A stretch of DNA of 64,000 bases from Deltaproteobacteria bacterium (GCA_031285295.1 JAITWK010000039.1:62001-126000), one strand, 5' to 3'; counted from the stretch's first letter, positions 1 through 10,186 are shown. Notes: generated from the sequence alone by a model not told the origin. Numbers and translations are program-made.

Positions 1-840
1 CTGATTGCCGCTGCCGGAGTTGCTCATTACCGGAAAAGGCGCGCCGGACATGCGCACATCTGCGGCGGCGGCAGTCATTTTCATGGCGTAGCTGACAATA
101 TCGTCGGACAGAATCTTTTTGCCGATGCTTTCATCAATTGAACGGCCTACTTGCAGTCCGTATTTGTTGCGCAGACCTTCTTCGGCCACTGGCGTGGTCA
201 TTTCGGCAGTCTTGAGGATGAAGGAAATCATTTCAAGCGGCGCGGTGGTGGCGAATTCATGGATCTTTTGCATGGTCAGCGGCCATCCGTCGCCATCCGC
301 CGCTTGAGCGGCCTGACCGGTAGTTCCGGCAGCCTGATCCTGGGAGAAGATGATCCGTCCGTCCTTTTCCACCAGCACGATATTGGTGTGCGTACCTTTG
401 ATTGCGGCACGCGCAAAGTGCCCCTCGGCACGCACAGTAACAGCCGCGTACAGCAGTTCCGGCGTATCGACCAGGCTGATTGAGGTTTTGCCTTTGCGCA
501 CCATCTTGTGGCCGATTGCGGCCTGTTCAGGGGTGAGATCGCGCAGCACTTCCAGGCCAAGGCTGTCCTTGCCTTCAACCCCGGCCAGAGCGCCCACGGC
601 GGCGGCTATATCCAGACCGGTTTCGCCAGTGCCGGGAACACCTACGCCCATGCCGTTTTTAAGCAGATTGCCGCTAAGAGAAACTTCCACGCTTTCCGGC
701 GGCATTCCAAGTTCGCGGGCGGCGCGGGCCGCAGCCAGGGCGATTACGATAGGTTCGGTGCAGCCTAGAGCGGGAACGACTTCGCGGTTGATAATGCTGA
801 TAAAGGTTGGCCATTCGGAATTGGAGGCTTGCGTGCTCAT
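1..840 (-). CDS. cyuA: L-cysteine desulfidase, C-terminus cut by window edge
   Basis: CyuA (formerly YhaM, UPF0597) is a cytoplasmic 4Fe-4S enzyme that breaks L-cysteine into pyruvate, ammonia and sulfide. The 280 residues visible here run from an ATG at 840, preceded by GGGAG, to the window edge without a stop. The family signature GCTEP lies near residue 26, KNGMGVGVPGTG follows near residue 62, and the visible part ends in SNSGSGNQ, which is typical of the middle of the protein. Full-length members have about 430 residues, so roughly the last third lies outside the window. A sulfide-releasing cysteine catabolic enzyme suits a sulfur-metabolising anaerobe. It reads in the same direction as the ribosomal cluster but is separated from it by a strong terminator. 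Confidence 0.92.
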   Translation of the reverse strand, partial: MSTQASNSEWPTFISIINREVVPALGCTEPIVIALAAARAARELGMPPESVEVSLSGNLLKNGMGVGVPGTGETGLDIAAAVGALAGVEGKDSLGLEVLRDLTPEQAAIGHKMVRKGKTSISLVDTPELLYAAVTVRAEGHFARAAIKGTHTNIVLVEKDGRIIFSQDQAAGTTGQAAQAADGDGWPLTMQKIHEFATTAPLEMISFILKTAEMTTPVAEEGLRNKYGLQVGRSIDESIGKKILSDDIVSYAMKMTAAAADVRMSGAPFPVMSNSGSGNQ

Positions 841-947
841 CTGATGGATACTCCCGGAGAAAGGTTTAGAATTCAGGGATAAAAATCATGATTCACGCAG
901 CAAGAATAAAGTATTTTGTCGCCATGACAAGCAGGAAATAATGATAA

Positions 948-979
948 ACAGCAAATAAAAAACCCGCCGAAGCGGGTTT
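948..979 (-). terminator. Intrinsic terminator of the ribosomal protein cluster
   Basis: On the minus strand a 7-8 bp stem (AACCCGC/GCGGGTT, 960-979) closes on a TTCG tetraloop and is followed by a T-rich tract. It lies about 30 nt after the rplQ stop and before the cyuA leader, so it should end the S10-spc-alpha transcript. Confidence 0.9.
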
Positions 980-1005
980 AAATAAACAAGTAGATTTAAG
1001 CAGTT

Positions 1006-1572
1006 CTAACCACCCATCTTTCTGGGGGCAGACTTTGGCTTAACCGTGCTGGACTGGCTGCCCTTGGTAGAAGCTTTGGCAGCCTTGGGCTTGGCTTCTT
1101 TAGCCTTAACGGCCTTGGGCTTGGCGCTTTCGGCGTTTTCAACCGTAGCAGCGTCGGCCACCGGGGCTTCGGCTTTTACGTCTTCAGCCTTGGCGTTAGC
1201 CGCTTCCAGGTGCTGGCCGCGAATGAGTTCGATGATGGCCATGGGGGCGCAGTCGCCCTTGCGGGGCATGGCCAGTTTGACCACGCGGGTGTAACCGCCG
1301 GGGATGCCCTTGAAAGCCGGCGCAACTTCGTCAAACAGGCGCTTTACCAGCTTGTGGTTGCCCAGAGCGCGGTAGGCCTGACGGCGCGAATGCAAATCAT
1401 CGCACTGGGCCAGGGTGATCAGAGGTTCAACCACGCCGCGGATTTCTTTGGCCTTGGCTTCAGTGGTGGTAATACGCCCATAAGTGAGCAGGGCGGTAGC
1501 CATATTTTTGAACAAGGCCTTGCGGTGCGGGGCTGTTCTGCCCAGCTTGCGGCCGGAGTTTCTATGCCTCAT
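1006..1572 (-). CDS. rplQ: 50S ribosomal protein L17 with long Ala/Lys tail
   Basis: L17 is a large-subunit protein near the tunnel exit. The first 120 or so residues (starting [12 protein letters not shown]) are the normal L17 fold. After it comes a tail of about 65 residues rich in Ala, Lys and Glu with repeated K-A/P-K motifs, giving 188 residues against the usual 115-135. The start was set at the ATG at 1572, where all L17 proteins begin, although the frame is open further upstream. That start lies inside the 3' end of rpoA, an 11-bp overlap that suggests translational coupling. Similar low-complexity tails are known in several lineages. What this one does is unknown. Confidence 0.95.
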   Translation of the reverse strand: MRHRNSGRKLGRTAPHRKALFKNMATALLTYGRITTTEAKAKEIRGVVEPLITLAQCDDLHSRRQAYRALGNHKLVKRLFDEVAPAFKGIPGGYTRVVKLAMPRKGDCAPMAIIELIRGQHLEAANAKAEDVKAEAPVADAATVENAESAKPKAVKAKEAKPKAAKASTKGSQSSTVKPKSAPRKMGG

Positions 1573-2608
1573 TTTGATTCTTCCTCTTCCATTCCTGCAG
1601 TTTCTTGTCAAAGCCGTCCAGCTTGGTGCCGAAGTCCAGGTTCATTTCGGAGAGCACACGGCGGATTTCGTCCAGCGACTTGCGCCCGAAGTTCTTGGTC
1701 TTGAGCATGTCGCCCTCGGCCTTTTGCACCAGTTCGCCCACATAGACGATATTGGCGCTCTTCAGGCAGTTGGTGGCGCGTACGGAAAGTTCGAGCTCGT
1801 CAATAGACTTGAAGAGATTCTCGTTCCAGTCCGAATTGCTGCCGCCGCCGCTTTGCTGTTCGCCTTCGATCTGCTCGTCAAAGTTGATGAACACGGCGAG
1901 CTGTTCCTTAAGAATCTTGGCGCTGTAAGCGATGGCGTCGTCAGGCGACACCGAGCCGTCAGTCCAGACCTGCAGGATGAGTTTGTCGTAGTCGGTCATC
2001 TGGCCGACGCGAGCCTGTTCAATAGTGTAAGACACCTTGCGCACCGGGGCGAAGCTGGCGTCCAGCTTGATCAGGCCGATTTCTTCAGAAAGCCCTTCGT
2101 GCATGTCGGCCGGGACATATCCCTTGCCCATGCGGGCTTCCAGTTCCATTTTTACGGTAACGTCTTCGGTCAGCGTGAAGAGGTGGATCTCGGGGTTGAG
2201 AACCTCGACATGCTGATTGGTCTTGATCTGGGCAGCGGTGACCGCGCCTTTGCCGGAAGCGGTCAGCTCCAGGCGCTGCGGCGCATCGGTGTCCATGGCC
2301 AGGCGTACCTGCTTCATATTGAGCACGATGTCGGTGACATCTTCAAGCACACCGTTAATGGTGGTGAATTCGTGCTGCACGCCTTCGATCTTGACCGCCA
2401 CAAACGCCGAACCTTGCAGCGAAGCCAGCAGTACGCGACGCAGGGCGTTGCCTATGGTCGTGCCGTAGCCTCGTTCCAGAGGTTCACAAGTGAACTTGCC
2501 GTACATGCCGCCATCATTCTTCGAGCTTTCGCGGGTAACCTGCTCGGGGCGAACCAGTTCGGACCAGTTTCTTGCGTTGATAAGCTTATCACCTTGTTTA
2601 ATGAGCAT
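1562..2608 (-). CDS. rpoA: RNA polymerase alpha subunit
   Basis: The alpha subunit dimerises to nucleate RNA polymerase, and its C-terminal domain contacts activators and UP elements. The N-terminal domain carries [19 protein letters not shown] Gly/Ser-rich linker near residue 255 leads to the C-terminal domain with [15 protein letters not shown] and the FGRKSLDEI helix. I chose the ATG at 2608 ([11 protein letters not shown]), which has GGATGTGAG just upstream and agrees with Desulfovibrio RpoA as I remember it. An in-frame ATG at 2620 touches the rpsD stop and lacks a ribosome site. The product is 348 residues, and the gene sits between rpsD and rplQ as usual. Confidence 0.97.
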   Translation of the reverse strand: MLIKQGDKLINARNWSELVRPEQVTRESSKNDGGMYGKFTCEPLERGYGTTIGNALRRVLLASLQGSAFVAVKIEGVQHEFTTINGVLEDVTDIVLNMKQVRLAMDTDAPQRLELTASGKGAVTAAQIKTNQHVEVLNPEIHLFTLTEDVTVKMELEARMGKGYVPADMHEGLSEEIGLIKLDASFAPVRKVSYTIEQARVGQMTDYDKLILQVWTDGSVSPDDAIAYSAKILKEQLAVFINFDEQIEGEQQSGGGSNSDWNENLFKSIDELELSVRATNCLKSANIVYVGELVQKAEGDMLKTKNFGRKSLDEIRRVLSEMNLDFGTKLDGFDKKLQEWKRKNQNEA

Positions 2609-2620
2609 ACTCACATCCAT

Positions 2621-3247
2621 TTATTTGGAGTAAAGCTCGACAATCAGATTTTCGTTGATGGGCGTCTGAATGTCTTCGCGCTGCGGCAGAGCCTTGATTG
2701 TACCCTTGAAGGCGGCTCCATCCACTTCCAGCCAGGCGGGCAGGCCACGACGGGCCACAACCTGCTGGGCTTCAGCCAGTACGGGGATCTTTCTGTGCTT
2801 TTCAGGCACTTCAAGCACATCGCCCACGCGTACGAACATGGAAGGAATATTGGCCTTGCGGCCGTTCAGCGTAAAAATGCCATGCCGTACGAGCTGGCGG
2901 GCCTGTTGGCGCGAGTTGGCAAAGCCAAGACGATAAACCACGCTGTCCAGGCGGCGTTCAAGCAGGCCGAGAAGGTTGGCTCCGGTTACGCCCTTGGTCT
3001 GGTCGGCCTTGGCGAAATAGTTGCGGAACTGCCTTTCCAGCACGCCGTAAATACGCCTTACCTTTTGCTTTTCACGCAACTGGGTGGAGTAGTCGGAAGC
3101 CTTTTTACGGGCGCGACCATGCTGGCCGGGCGCGTAGGGACGGCGGTCATAGGCGCACTTGTCGGTATAGCAACGGTCGCCTTTAAGAAAAAGTTTGCTG
3201 CCTTCGCGTCTGCAAAGGCGGCACTTGGATTCGTTATACTTAGCCAA
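2621..3247 (-). CDS. rpsD: 30S ribosomal protein S4, zinc-binding form
   Basis: S4 nucleates assembly of the 5' domain of 16S rRNA. In many bacteria it also represses its own operon. The 208-residue product has the four-cysteine N-terminal zinc site (C9, C12, C26, C31), so it is the C+ paralogue type, followed by the S4 RNA-binding domain around [24 protein letters not shown]. It begins 20 nt after the rpsK stop and ends directly before rpoA. No S4-type leader was recognised immediately upstream, although a large structured block lies two genes earlier, between rpsM and rpsK. Confidence 0.97.
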   Translation of the reverse strand: MAKYNESKCRLCRREGSKLFLKGDRCYTDKCAYDRRPYAPGQHGRARKKASDYSTQLREKQKVRRIYGVLERQFRNYFAKADQTKGVTGANLLGLLERRLDSVVYRLGFANSRQQARQLVRHGIFTLNGRKANIPSMFVRVGDVLEVPEKHRKIPVLAEAQQVVARRGLPAWLEVDGAAFKGTIKALPQREDIQTPINENLIVELYSK

Positions 3248-3266
3248 GGTTGATTACCTCCTTGCT

Positions 3267-3656
3267 CTAGACGCGACGCCGTTTGGGAGGACGGCATCCG
3301 TTATGGGGGATGGGCGTGATATCGCGGATGAAAGCCACCCGGAAACCGGCGCTGTTAATGGCGCGCATGGCCGATTCACGGCCGGAGCCGGGACCGGTCA
3401 CATAAATGCCGACAGTACGCATTCCGTTGTCCTGAGCCTTGCGGGCGGCCTGTTCGGCGGCAATCTGCGCGGCAAAGGGGGTGGATTTGCGCGAACCCTT
3501 GAAACCGGCCTGGCCGGAGCTGGCCCAGCTTACGGTGTTACCGCGGGTATCGGTAAAAGTGATAATGGTGTTGTTGAAGGTAGCCTGGATATGGGCGAGC
3601 CCCACCGGGATATTCTTCTTCTCTTTTTTCTTGGCTGTGCGTTTGGCTTTTGCCAT
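3267..3656 (-). CDS. rpsK: 30S ribosomal protein S11
   Basis: S11 forms part of the 30S platform near the E site. The 129-residue product contains [20 protein letters not shown] and ends in the basic PPKRRRV tail typical of the family. The start was placed at the ATG at 3656 ([11 protein letters not shown]), which has AGGA six nt upstream. The ATG three codons earlier (3665) would add only MQD and lies in the sequence that provides the ribosome site. It is preceded by an unusually long, highly structured gap of about 250 nt after rpsM. Confidence 0.97.
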   Translation of the reverse strand: MAKAKRTAKKKEKKNIPVGLAHIQATFNNTIITFTDTRGNTVSWASSGQAGFKGSRKSTPFAAQIAAEQAARKAQDNGMRTVGIYVTGPGSGRESAMRAINSAGFRVAFIRDITPIPHNGCRPPKRRRV

Positions 3657-3699
3657 GTCCTGCATCTCTCAATTTAGAGGTTCTTGAGCCTGTTTCCCC

Positions 3700-3912
3700 C
3701 GGCGCCAACATGGTGTTGTGGCGGGGTTTACACCCGGCCCGGCTTTAAGCCGGACCTTAGCTTCCCTTAGAGCATTCACGCCGCAATTACGGCGGGCACG
3801 AAGCGCTTTTGACGAATGCTCCGCCCAAAAGCCCGATATGCCCGTTGCCGGGCCTATCAAACTCGGAGCGTCACGCCGCAGAAATTCTGCGGAAGGACGC
3901 CCCTGGCTCCAC
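3700..3912 (-). other. Structured RNA-like spacer between rpsM and rpsK
   Basis: About 250 nt separate the rpsM stop from the rpsK start, where neighbours in this cluster are usually 1-40 nt apart. The spacer is packed with perfect inverted repeats: CCGGCTT/AAGCCGG (3739-3753); an outer stem GAGCATTC/GAATGCTC (3770-3777 with 3814-3821) enclosing CGCCG/CGGCG (3779-3794); GCCCG/CGGGC (3840-3853); and an outer stem GCGTC/GACGC (3868-3872 with 3896-3900) enclosing CCGCAGAA/TTCTGCGG (3876-3892). No T-tract follows any of them on the minus strand, so simple termination is unlikely. It could be a cis-regulatory or processing element, or an inserted dispersed palindromic repeat. Confidence 0.6.
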
Positions 3913-3913
3913 G

Positions 3914-4282
3914 CTATTTTTTCTTGGGCGTGGCGCCCTTGCGCGGTCCTTTACGGGTACGCGCGTTGGTACTGGTGCGCTGACCGCGGACCGGCAGGCC
4001 CTTGCGGTGACGCATGCCGCGATAACAGCCAATATCCATCAAACGCTTGATGTTGGTGCTGATTTCGCGTCTGAGGTCGCCCTCAACCTTGTGATTCTGT
4101 TCAATCTCTTTACGGATTTCGTTAATTTCGTCGGCCGAGAGGTCATCAATGCCGCGCGTCCAGTTAACACCGGTGGTGTCAAGGATTTGCAGCGCGGTGG
4201 TCCGGCCGATACCGTAAATGTAAGTGAGGGCGATGTCGGCCCTCTTGCCCCTGGGCAAATCAACTCCAGCTATTCTGGCCAC
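3914..4282 (-). CDS. rpsM: 30S ribosomal protein S13
   Basis: S13 lies in the head of the small subunit and bridges to L5 and the P-site tRNA. The 122-residue sequence begins [26 protein letters not shown], has the helix-two-turn-helix region, and ends with the tRNA-contacting tail [22 protein letters not shown]. It follows rpmJ by 23 nt, with a ribosome site (GGAG) before the ATG. The stop falls at the edge of the structured spacer described between this gene and rpsK. Confidence 0.97.
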   Translation of the reverse strand: MARIAGVDLPRGKRADIALTYIYGIGRTTALQILDTTGVNWTRGIDDLSADEINEIRKEIEQNHKVEGDLRREISTNIKRLMDIGCYRGMRHRKGLPVRGQRTSTNARTRKGPRKGATPKKK

Positions 4283-4305
4283 AGTTTTGTCTCCTGCTGC
4301 TTATA

Positions 4306-4419
4306 TTAACCCTGGCGCTGTTTATGCCGGGGGTTTTCGCAGAGCACTCTAAGAATGCCCTTGCGGCGGATCACTTTGCACTTGGGGCAAATACGCTTAA
4401 CCGAAGGTCTGACTTTCAT
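4306..4419 (-). CDS. rpmJ: 50S ribosomal protein L36, zinc-binding form
   Basis: L36 is the smallest large-subunit protein and stabilises 23S rRNA near the peptidyl transferase region. This short gene encodes 37 residues, starting [15 protein letters not shown] and ending PRHKQRQG. The zinc ligands C11, C14, C27 and H32 are all present, so this is the zinc-containing type. It sits between map and rpsM, the normal place in Desulfovibrio-like gene orders. The spacer back to map is about 80 nt and contains nothing I recognise. Confidence 0.96.
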   Translation of the reverse strand: MKVRPSVKRICPKCKVIRRKGILRVLCENPRHKQRQG

Positions 4420-4498
4420 TTTTTTGACTCCATTAAAACTAATAAAAAGCCGGAACGGATGCCTATAGCACCTTGTTCAAGCAACGTCAATAATTTTA

Positions 4499-5263
4499 CT
4501 AATTATCAAGAATTACCGGCCCCTTGGTGGTAACCGCCACGCTATGCTCAAAATGCGCGGCCAGGCTGCCATCGCGGGTAACGGCTGTCCATCCGTCTTC
4601 CAGGACGTTCACTTCATCGGTACCTAAAGTAAGCATCGGCTCAATTGCCAGCACCATGCCGGGCTGCAGGGGCAGATCCGGTGAGGCGGAAGATACGAAG
4701 TTGGGTATTTCCGGCTTTTCGTGCAAACGCACACCAACGCCGTGTCCCACAAAACGTTTGACTATACCCAGGCCGTGCGCTTCGGCGTGCCGCTGCACTG
4801 CTGCGGAAATATCCTTGAGGTTGTTGCCGGGTTTGGCGGCAGCCGCGCCCAGTTCAAGGCATTCCGCCGTCAGTTTCAGAAGCTCGGCTGCCCGATCGGA
4901 TATTTGCCCCACCGGGTAGGTGCGGGCCGCATCTCCGTAAAAACCTTCAAAGATGACACCCATGTCAAAGCTTATGATGTCACCCTCTTTCAGCTTGCGC
5001 TTTACAGAGGGAAAACCGTGCACAATTTCTTCGTTGACCGCGCAACACAAGGCGTAGGGGAAGCCACCGTAGCCCTGAAATGCTGGCCGGACATTGTACT
5101 TTTTACACATTTCCTGGGCGATTTCTTCAAAATGCATGGTGGCGAGGCCGGGTCTGACGGCCTCGCCCATGGTCTGCAATATCTCGAAGACGATATGATT
5201 GGCCTGCTTCATAAAAGCCAGCTCATTGTCATTCTTGAGAAAAACGCCTCTGTATTTTTTCAT
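4499..5263 (-). CDS. map: Methionine aminopeptidase, type I
   Basis: This cytosolic metalloenzyme removes the initiator methionine from new proteins. The 254-residue sequence has the full pita-bread fold signature. The metal ligands are two Asp in FDMGVIFEGFYGDAARTYP, His in FVGHGVGVRLHE, Glu in LAIEPMLT and Glu in HFEHSVAV. There is no N-terminal zinc finger, so it is the short bacterial type Ia form. It follows secY by 15 nt with no adenylate kinase gene between them, unlike the arrangement in many Firmicutes. Confidence 0.96.
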   Translation of the reverse strand: MKKYRGVFLKNDNELAFMKQANHIVFEILQTMGEAVRPGLATMHFEEIAQEMCKKYNVRPAFQGYGGFPYALCCAVNEEIVHGFPSVKRKLKEGDIISFDMGVIFEGFYGDAARTYPVGQISDRAAELLKLTAECLELGAAAAKPGNNLKDISAAVQRHAEAHGLGIVKRFVGHGVGVRLHEKPEIPNFVSSASPDLPLQPGMVLAIEPMLTLGTDEVNVLEDGWTAVTRDGSLAAHFEHSVAVTTKGPVILDN

Positions 5264-5278
5264 GCTGTATCTAAAGGG

Positions 5279-6595
<1,317 letters not shown>

Positions 6596-6599
6596 GGGC

Positions 6600-7046
6600 T
6601 TAACCTTCCAGTGCCTTGACGCTTCCGCCGGCCTTTTCGATTTTTTCCTTCGCACCGGCGCTGAACTTGTGCGCCTCCACGTTTACCGCGTTTTTGACTT
6701 CGCCGTCGCCCAGGATTTTAACCGGGGCGCCCGACTTGGCCAGGCCACGGGCGTAGATGTCTTCGAGGGAAATATCGTTCTGGCCTTCAAAGGCGGCCAA
6801 GAGCTGATCCAGGTTCAACACCTGATAGGTAATCTTGAAGATGTTGGTGAAGCCGTGCTTGGGCAGACGGCGTTGCAGCGGCATCTGACCGCCTTCAAAA
6901 CCGGCGTATTTGCCGCCGCCGGAACGCTGGTTCTGCCCCTTGAGGCCCTTACCGGCGCTGGAGCCCCAGCCGGAGCCGGAGCCACGGCCAACGCGCTTGC
7001 GGTCTTTGCGTTCTTCCGCAAAGGGATACAAATCGTGCAGTTGCAT
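6600..7046 (-). CDS. rplO: 50S ribosomal protein L15
   Basis: L15 is a late-assembly protein of the large subunit. The 148-residue product starts MQLHDLYPFAEERKDRKRVGRG and has the long glycine-rich RNA-binding extension (residues about 20-55) typical of the family, followed by the globular domain. Its ATG shares one base with the rpmD stop (TAATG), so the two are translationally coupled. secY begins 4 nt after its stop. Confidence 0.97.
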   Translation of the reverse strand: MQLHDLYPFAEERKDRKRVGRGSGSGWGSSAGKGLKGQNQRSGGGKYAGFEGGQMPLQRRLPKHGFTNIFKITYQVLNLDQLLAAFEGQNDISLEDIYARGLAKSGAPVKILGDGEVKNAVNVEAHKFSAGAKEKIEKAGGSVKALEG

Positions 7047-7216
7047 TAGGAAACCACCTCAACCATATGGGGGATAGCAGCAATCATGCCACGCATGGCG
7101 GCATTGTCCTTTACCTCTTTGGTCTGGCCCACCTTGCGCAGGCCGAGCGCGGCCAGAGTCTTGCGCTGTTTGGGGGTAGCCCCGATCTGGCTGCGTACAA
7201 GCTTAATCTTCATCAT
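7046..7216 (-). CDS. rpmD: 50S ribosomal protein L30
   Basis: L30 is a small, non-essential large-subunit protein. The 56 residues read MMKIKLVRSQIGATPKQRK and end in GMIAAIPHMVEVVS, matching the family along its length. Two adjacent ATG codons (7216, 7213) are possible. The first has AAGG seven nt upstream and aligns better with Desulfovibrio L30 as I recall it. The stop overlaps the rplO start. The gene lies between rpsE and rplO in the standard spc order. Confidence 0.95.
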   Translation of the reverse strand: MMKIKLVRSQIGATPKQRKTLAALGLRKVGQTKEVKDNAAMRGMIAAIPHMVEVVS

Positions 7217-7254
7217 GTCAGCACCTTTATAAGTCTGCCTGAAAGTTGCCGCAG

Positions 7255-7746
7255 CTACTTTCTGGGGGCAACCAGGGTTTTTCCGCGCACTTCGCCGACG
7301 CTGTCGGCGCTGCGCAGGGAGGCAAGACCAGCCACCGTGGCGCGCAAAACGTTATGCGGGTTGTTGGTGCCAATGGCCTTGGTGAGCACGTCATGCACGC
7401 CCACGGCTTCCATCACGGCACGTACCGCGCCGCCGGCGATGATGCCGGTACCGCGCGAGGCCGGGCGCAGCATGACGCTGCCCGCACCGAAGCGGCCGAG
7501 GATTTCGTAGGGCAGGGTGCCGTCGAGCAGGGGCACTTCAATCATGTTCTTGCGGGCGCGCTCGGTAGCCTTGCGCAGGGCTTCCGGAACTTCCTGAGCC
7601 TTGCCCAGTCCGTAGCCCACGCGTCCCTTGCCGTCACCTACCACCACCAGGGCGGAAAAGCTGAAACGGCGACCACCTTTCACTACTTTGGCCACGCGGT
7701 TGAGAGATACTACCTTCTCAACAAAGCCGAGTTCATTCTGTTCCAT
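7255..7746 (-). CDS. rpsE: 30S ribosomal protein S5
   Basis: S5 helps set decoding accuracy and lines the mRNA entry channel. The 163-residue product has the double-stranded RNA-binding fold ([18 protein letters not shown]) and the second domain containing [24 protein letters not shown]. Spectinomycin-resistance substitutions in S5 map to the loop around [10 protein letters not shown]. That loop is intact here. Confidence 0.97.
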   Translation of the reverse strand: MEQNELGFVEKVVSLNRVAKVVKGGRRFSFSALVVVGDGKGRVGYGLGKAQEVPEALRKATERARKNMIEVPLLDGTLPYEILGRFGAGSVMLRPASRGTGIIAGGAVRAVMEAVGVHDVLTKAIGTNNPHNVLRATVAGLASLRSADSVGEVRGKTLVAPRK

Positions 7747-7763
7747 ACTGTTACCTGTTGGGG

Positions 7764-8129
7764 TTAGAATTCAAGGCCGGCTTCGCGGGCCCCGTCAGCC
7801 ACGGCCTTGATGCGGCCATGATATATGTAGCCGTTGCGGTCGAAAACCACACGCTCAATATTCTTTTCCTTAGCCAGGCGGGCGATTTCTTTGCCTACCA
7901 CGCCAGCGCCTTCCTTGTTGGGACGGGCGGGGGCGTTATTTTTTTTCAGAGAAAGAGTGGAGGCGGAAACCAGAGTATTGCCGGATTCATCGTCAATGAT
8001 CTGGGCGTAGATGTGCAGGTTGGACCTGAACACCACCAGGCGCGGACGTTCCGGGGTGCCGGAAATTTTTTTCCGGATACGGATTTTGCGGCTCTGTCTT
8101 GCTTCAGCCCTGCTGTTCTTGTTAGACAT
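7764..8129 (-). CDS. rplR: 50S ribosomal protein L18
   Basis: L18 binds 5S rRNA with L5 and L25 and anchors it to the central protuberance. The 121-residue sequence has a basic N-terminal tail ([16 protein letters not shown]) and the family core [20 protein letters not shown], with the C-terminal [23 protein letters not shown]. It lies 13 nt after rplF and 17 nt before rpsE. Confidence 0.97.
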   Translation of the reverse strand: MSNKNSRAEARQSRKIRIRKKISGTPERPRLVVFRSNLHIYAQIIDDESGNTLVSASTLSLKKNNAPARPNKEGAGVVGKEIARLAKEKNIERVVFDRNGYIYHGRIKAVADGAREAGLEF

Positions 8130-8142
8130 GGCTTACCTGCCT

Positions 8143-8679
8143 CTATTTCTTGCCAGATTTACCGACTTTACGGCGAATCTGTTCGTTTTCGTACTTGATA
8201 CCCTTGCCTTTGTACGGCTCAGGCTTGCGCAGACGGCGGATGCGGGCGGCCATTTCGCCTACCGCTTCCTTGTCGCTGCCGCTGATGGTCAGCTTCTGCC
8301 CTTCGACCTTGGCTTCCAGCCCCTTGGGTAACTCAACCAGCACCGGGTGCGAAAAACCGAGGGCCATCTCGATGACGTTGCCCTTTACGGCAACCTTGTA
8401 GCCCACGCCGATGATTTCCAGGGTTTTGGAAAAGCCCTTGGTAACGCCATCGACACAGTTGTTCAGCAGAGTGCGGCGCAAGCCGTGCTGGGCGCGGGTG
8501 TAACGTTCGTCATCCTTACGGGTGATCGTCACCTGGCCGCCTTCCAGCTCGTAGTTGAGGCAATCGCAGAGGGGAGTGGAAAGCTGCCCTTTGGGACCTT
8601 TGACTTCAATGCTGTCATTGCCGATTTTCACTTCCACGCCGGAAGGAACGACAATGGGATTTTTACCTATTCTGGACAT
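8143..8679 (-). CDS. rplF: 50S ribosomal protein L6
   Basis: L6 sits near the GTPase-associated region at the base of the L7/L12 stalk. The start is the ATG at 8679 (MSRIGKNPIVVPSG), with GGTGAT upstream. A GTG nine bases earlier is in frame but falls in the ribosome-binding region. The 178-residue product has the two repeated L6 domains and the C-terminal motif RRLRKPEPYKGKGIKYENE. The stop is 13 nt before rplR. Confidence 0.97.
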   Translation of the reverse strand: MSRIGKNPIVVPSGVEVKIGNDSIEVKGPKGQLSTPLCDCLNYELEGGQVTITRKDDERYTRAQHGLRRTLLNNCVDGVTKGFSKTLEIIGVGYKVAVKGNVIEMALGFSHPVLVELPKGLEAKVEGQKLTISGSDKEAVGEMAARIRRLRKPEPYKGKGIKYENEQIRRKVGKSGKK

Positions 8680-8688
8680 AGCTATCAC

Positions 8689-9066
8689 CTACCAGATTTC
8701 ACACAAAAGTTCGCCGCCCACCTTGCTCTCGTGAGCGCGGACGCCTTCCATAACCCCATGCGAGGTGGAAAGGATGCAAATGCCCAGGCCGTTCTGCACC
8801 CGGGGGATTTCAAGAGATCCCACGTAAACCCGGCGACCGGGCTTGCTGATGCGTTTCAGACCGGCAATGCCCGGGGTTCCTTTGTGATACTTGAGGGCTA
8901 TTTTGATATCCGCGTCGTCAACTTTGACGTCGTTAACATACCCTTCCTGCTGGAGGATGGCGGCAATCGCTTCCTTCATCTTCGAGCGCGGCACACATAC
9001 TTCCTTGTGCAGGGCCATGTGTGCGTTGCGGATACGCGTGAGCATATCAGCAATAGGATCAGTCAT
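8689..9066 (-). CDS. rpsH: 30S ribosomal protein S8
   Basis: S8 binds helix 21 of 16S rRNA and, in enterobacteria, represses the spc operon. The 125-residue sequence starts MTDPIADMLTRIRNAHMALH and ends with the family motif STSHGVMEGVRAHESKVGGELLCEIW. No obvious copy of the S8-binding helix was identified near rplE here, so autoregulation cannot be claimed from sequence. Confidence 0.97.
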   Translation of the reverse strand: MTDPIADMLTRIRNAHMALHKEVCVPRSKMKEAIAAILQQEGYVNDVKVDDADIKIALKYHKGTPGIAGLKRISKPGRRVYVGSLEIPRVQNGLGICILSTSHGVMEGVRAHESKVGGELLCEIW

Positions 9067-9106
9067 GCTTATCTCCTTAAATGGTTACAAACAAACGCCG
9101 GAATAA

Positions 9107-9292
9107 TTACCAGCTGGATTTACGTACGCCGGGGAGCTCGCCGTTCAGGGCCATCTTGCGGAAACAGATACGGCAAAGGCCGTACTTGCGCAGATAGGCG
9201 CGCGGGCGTCCACAGATGGGGCAACGGTTGTAAGCGCGGGAGCTGAACTTGGGCTTGCGGCCGGCTTTTACTTCAAGAGCTGTGCGTGACAA
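9107..9292 (-). CDS. rpsN: 30S ribosomal protein S14, short zinc-binding type
   Basis: S14 belongs to the head of the small subunit. This is the 61-residue C+ form. The zinc ribbon is C24-x2-C27 and C40-x2-C43 ([19 protein letters not shown]), and the sequence ends [11 protein letters not shown]. The longer zinc-free paralogue of about 100 residues, used under zinc starvation in some bacteria, is not in this window. The gene lies between rplE and rpsH, 40 nt before rpsH. Confidence 0.97.
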   Translation of the reverse strand: MSRTALEVKAGRKPKFSSRAYNRCPICGRPRAYLRKYGLCRICFRKMALNGELPGVRKSSW

Positions 9293-9303
9293 GATCTATC
9301 TCC

Positions 9304-9843
9304 TTACTTTCTGAAAGGCAGGCCCAGATGCTCGAGCAGCAGCTTGCCTTCCTTATCCGTGGTGGCTGTGGTCACGATTGTGATGTTCATGCCCTTGGGA
9401 TTGTCCACCCGGTCGGCTTCCAGTTCGGGGAAGATCGAGTGTTCTTTGATACCCATGGTGAAGTTGCCCCTGCCGTCGAAACCGCGATCCGGGATGCCGC
9501 GAAAGTCGCGTACACGCGGCAGCGCGAAGTTGAACAGCTTGTCCAGAAAGTCCCACATGCGCGCACCGCGCAGGGTCACGCGGCAGCCGATGGGCATGCC
9601 TTCGCGCACCTTAAAGGCGGCAACGGACTTTTTGGCTCTGGTGATTACCGCTTTCTGGCCAGCGATGGCGGTCAGTTCGGTAACGGCTTCTTCCATGAGC
9701 TTGTTGTTCTGGGAGGCCGCTCCAAGACCAATGTTCAGCGAGACTTTTTCCAGGCCCGGAATCTGCATGGGCGACTTGTAGTCGAACTCCTCGCGCAGGG
9801 ACGGCACCACTTTCTCGCGGTATATTTTTTCAAGGCGTGTCAT
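9304..9843 (-). CDS. rplE: 50S ribosomal protein L5
   Basis: L5 joins 5S rRNA to the large subunit and contacts the P-site tRNA and S13. The 179-residue product carries [46 protein letters not shown] and the C-terminal YFRK-like end (HLGLPFRK). It follows rplX by 11 nt. Confidence 0.97.
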   Translation of the reverse strand: MTRLEKIYREKVVPSLREEFDYKSPMQIPGLEKVSLNIGLGAASQNNKLMEEAVTELTAIAGQKAVITRAKKSVAAFKVREGMPIGCRVTLRGARMWDFLDKLFNFALPRVRDFRGIPDRGFDGRGNFTMGIKEHSIFPELEADRVDNPKGMNITIVTTATTDKEGKLLLEHLGLPFRK

Positions 9844-9854
9844 TGGCGCTCACC

Positions 9855-10175
9855 TTATCCGATTGTTTTATTGCACTTTTTGCAGAAGCGGACTTTTTTG
9901 CCGCCTTCTTCACGATAGCCCACCCGCACCGGAGTGGCACAGGCGTCACACATGACCATGATGTTGGAAATATGGATAGGCATTTCCTTTTCCACAATTC
10001 CGCCAGCTTGCTGCTTGTAAGGGTTGGGGCGGGTGTGGCGCTTGGCCATGTTCACCTTTTCCACGAGCACGCGGTCTTTTTTACGCAGTACCTTCAAAAT
10101 CTTGCCGATTTTGCCCTTGTCCTTGCCGGTGATGACCATAACGCGGTCATCCTTACGAATGCGATATTGTTGCAT
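9855..10175 (-). CDS. rplX: 50S ribosomal protein L24
   Basis: L24 initiates assembly of the 50S particle and borders the polypeptide exit. The ATG at 10175 ([12 protein letters not shown]) was chosen because AGGAG lies eight nt upstream. A TTG two codons earlier is in frame but not needed. The 106-residue protein has the KOW motif [18 protein letters not shown] near the N-terminus. Its C-terminal half has two Cys pairs (CDAC and CKKC), which resemble a zinc ribbon and are seen in many L24 proteins. Confidence 0.96.
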   Translation of the reverse strand: MQQYRIRKDDRVMVITGKDKGKIGKILKVLRKKDRVLVEKVNMAKRHTRPNPYKQQAGGIVEKEMPIHISNIMVMCDACATPVRVGYREEGGKKVRFCKKCNKTIG

Positions 10176-10186
10176 TGCCAAAACTC

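Noticed and set aside
1484-3253. A 589-codon plus-strand frame opposite rpoA and rpsD
   Set aside because: It crosses two real genes and their boundary in an antisense frame and has no motif.
3669-3860. 63-codon minus-strand frame in the rpsM-rpsK spacer
   Set aside because: It runs through several perfect inverted repeats, has no clear ribosome site and no resemblance to any protein. The spacer is better explained as structured RNA or a repeat.
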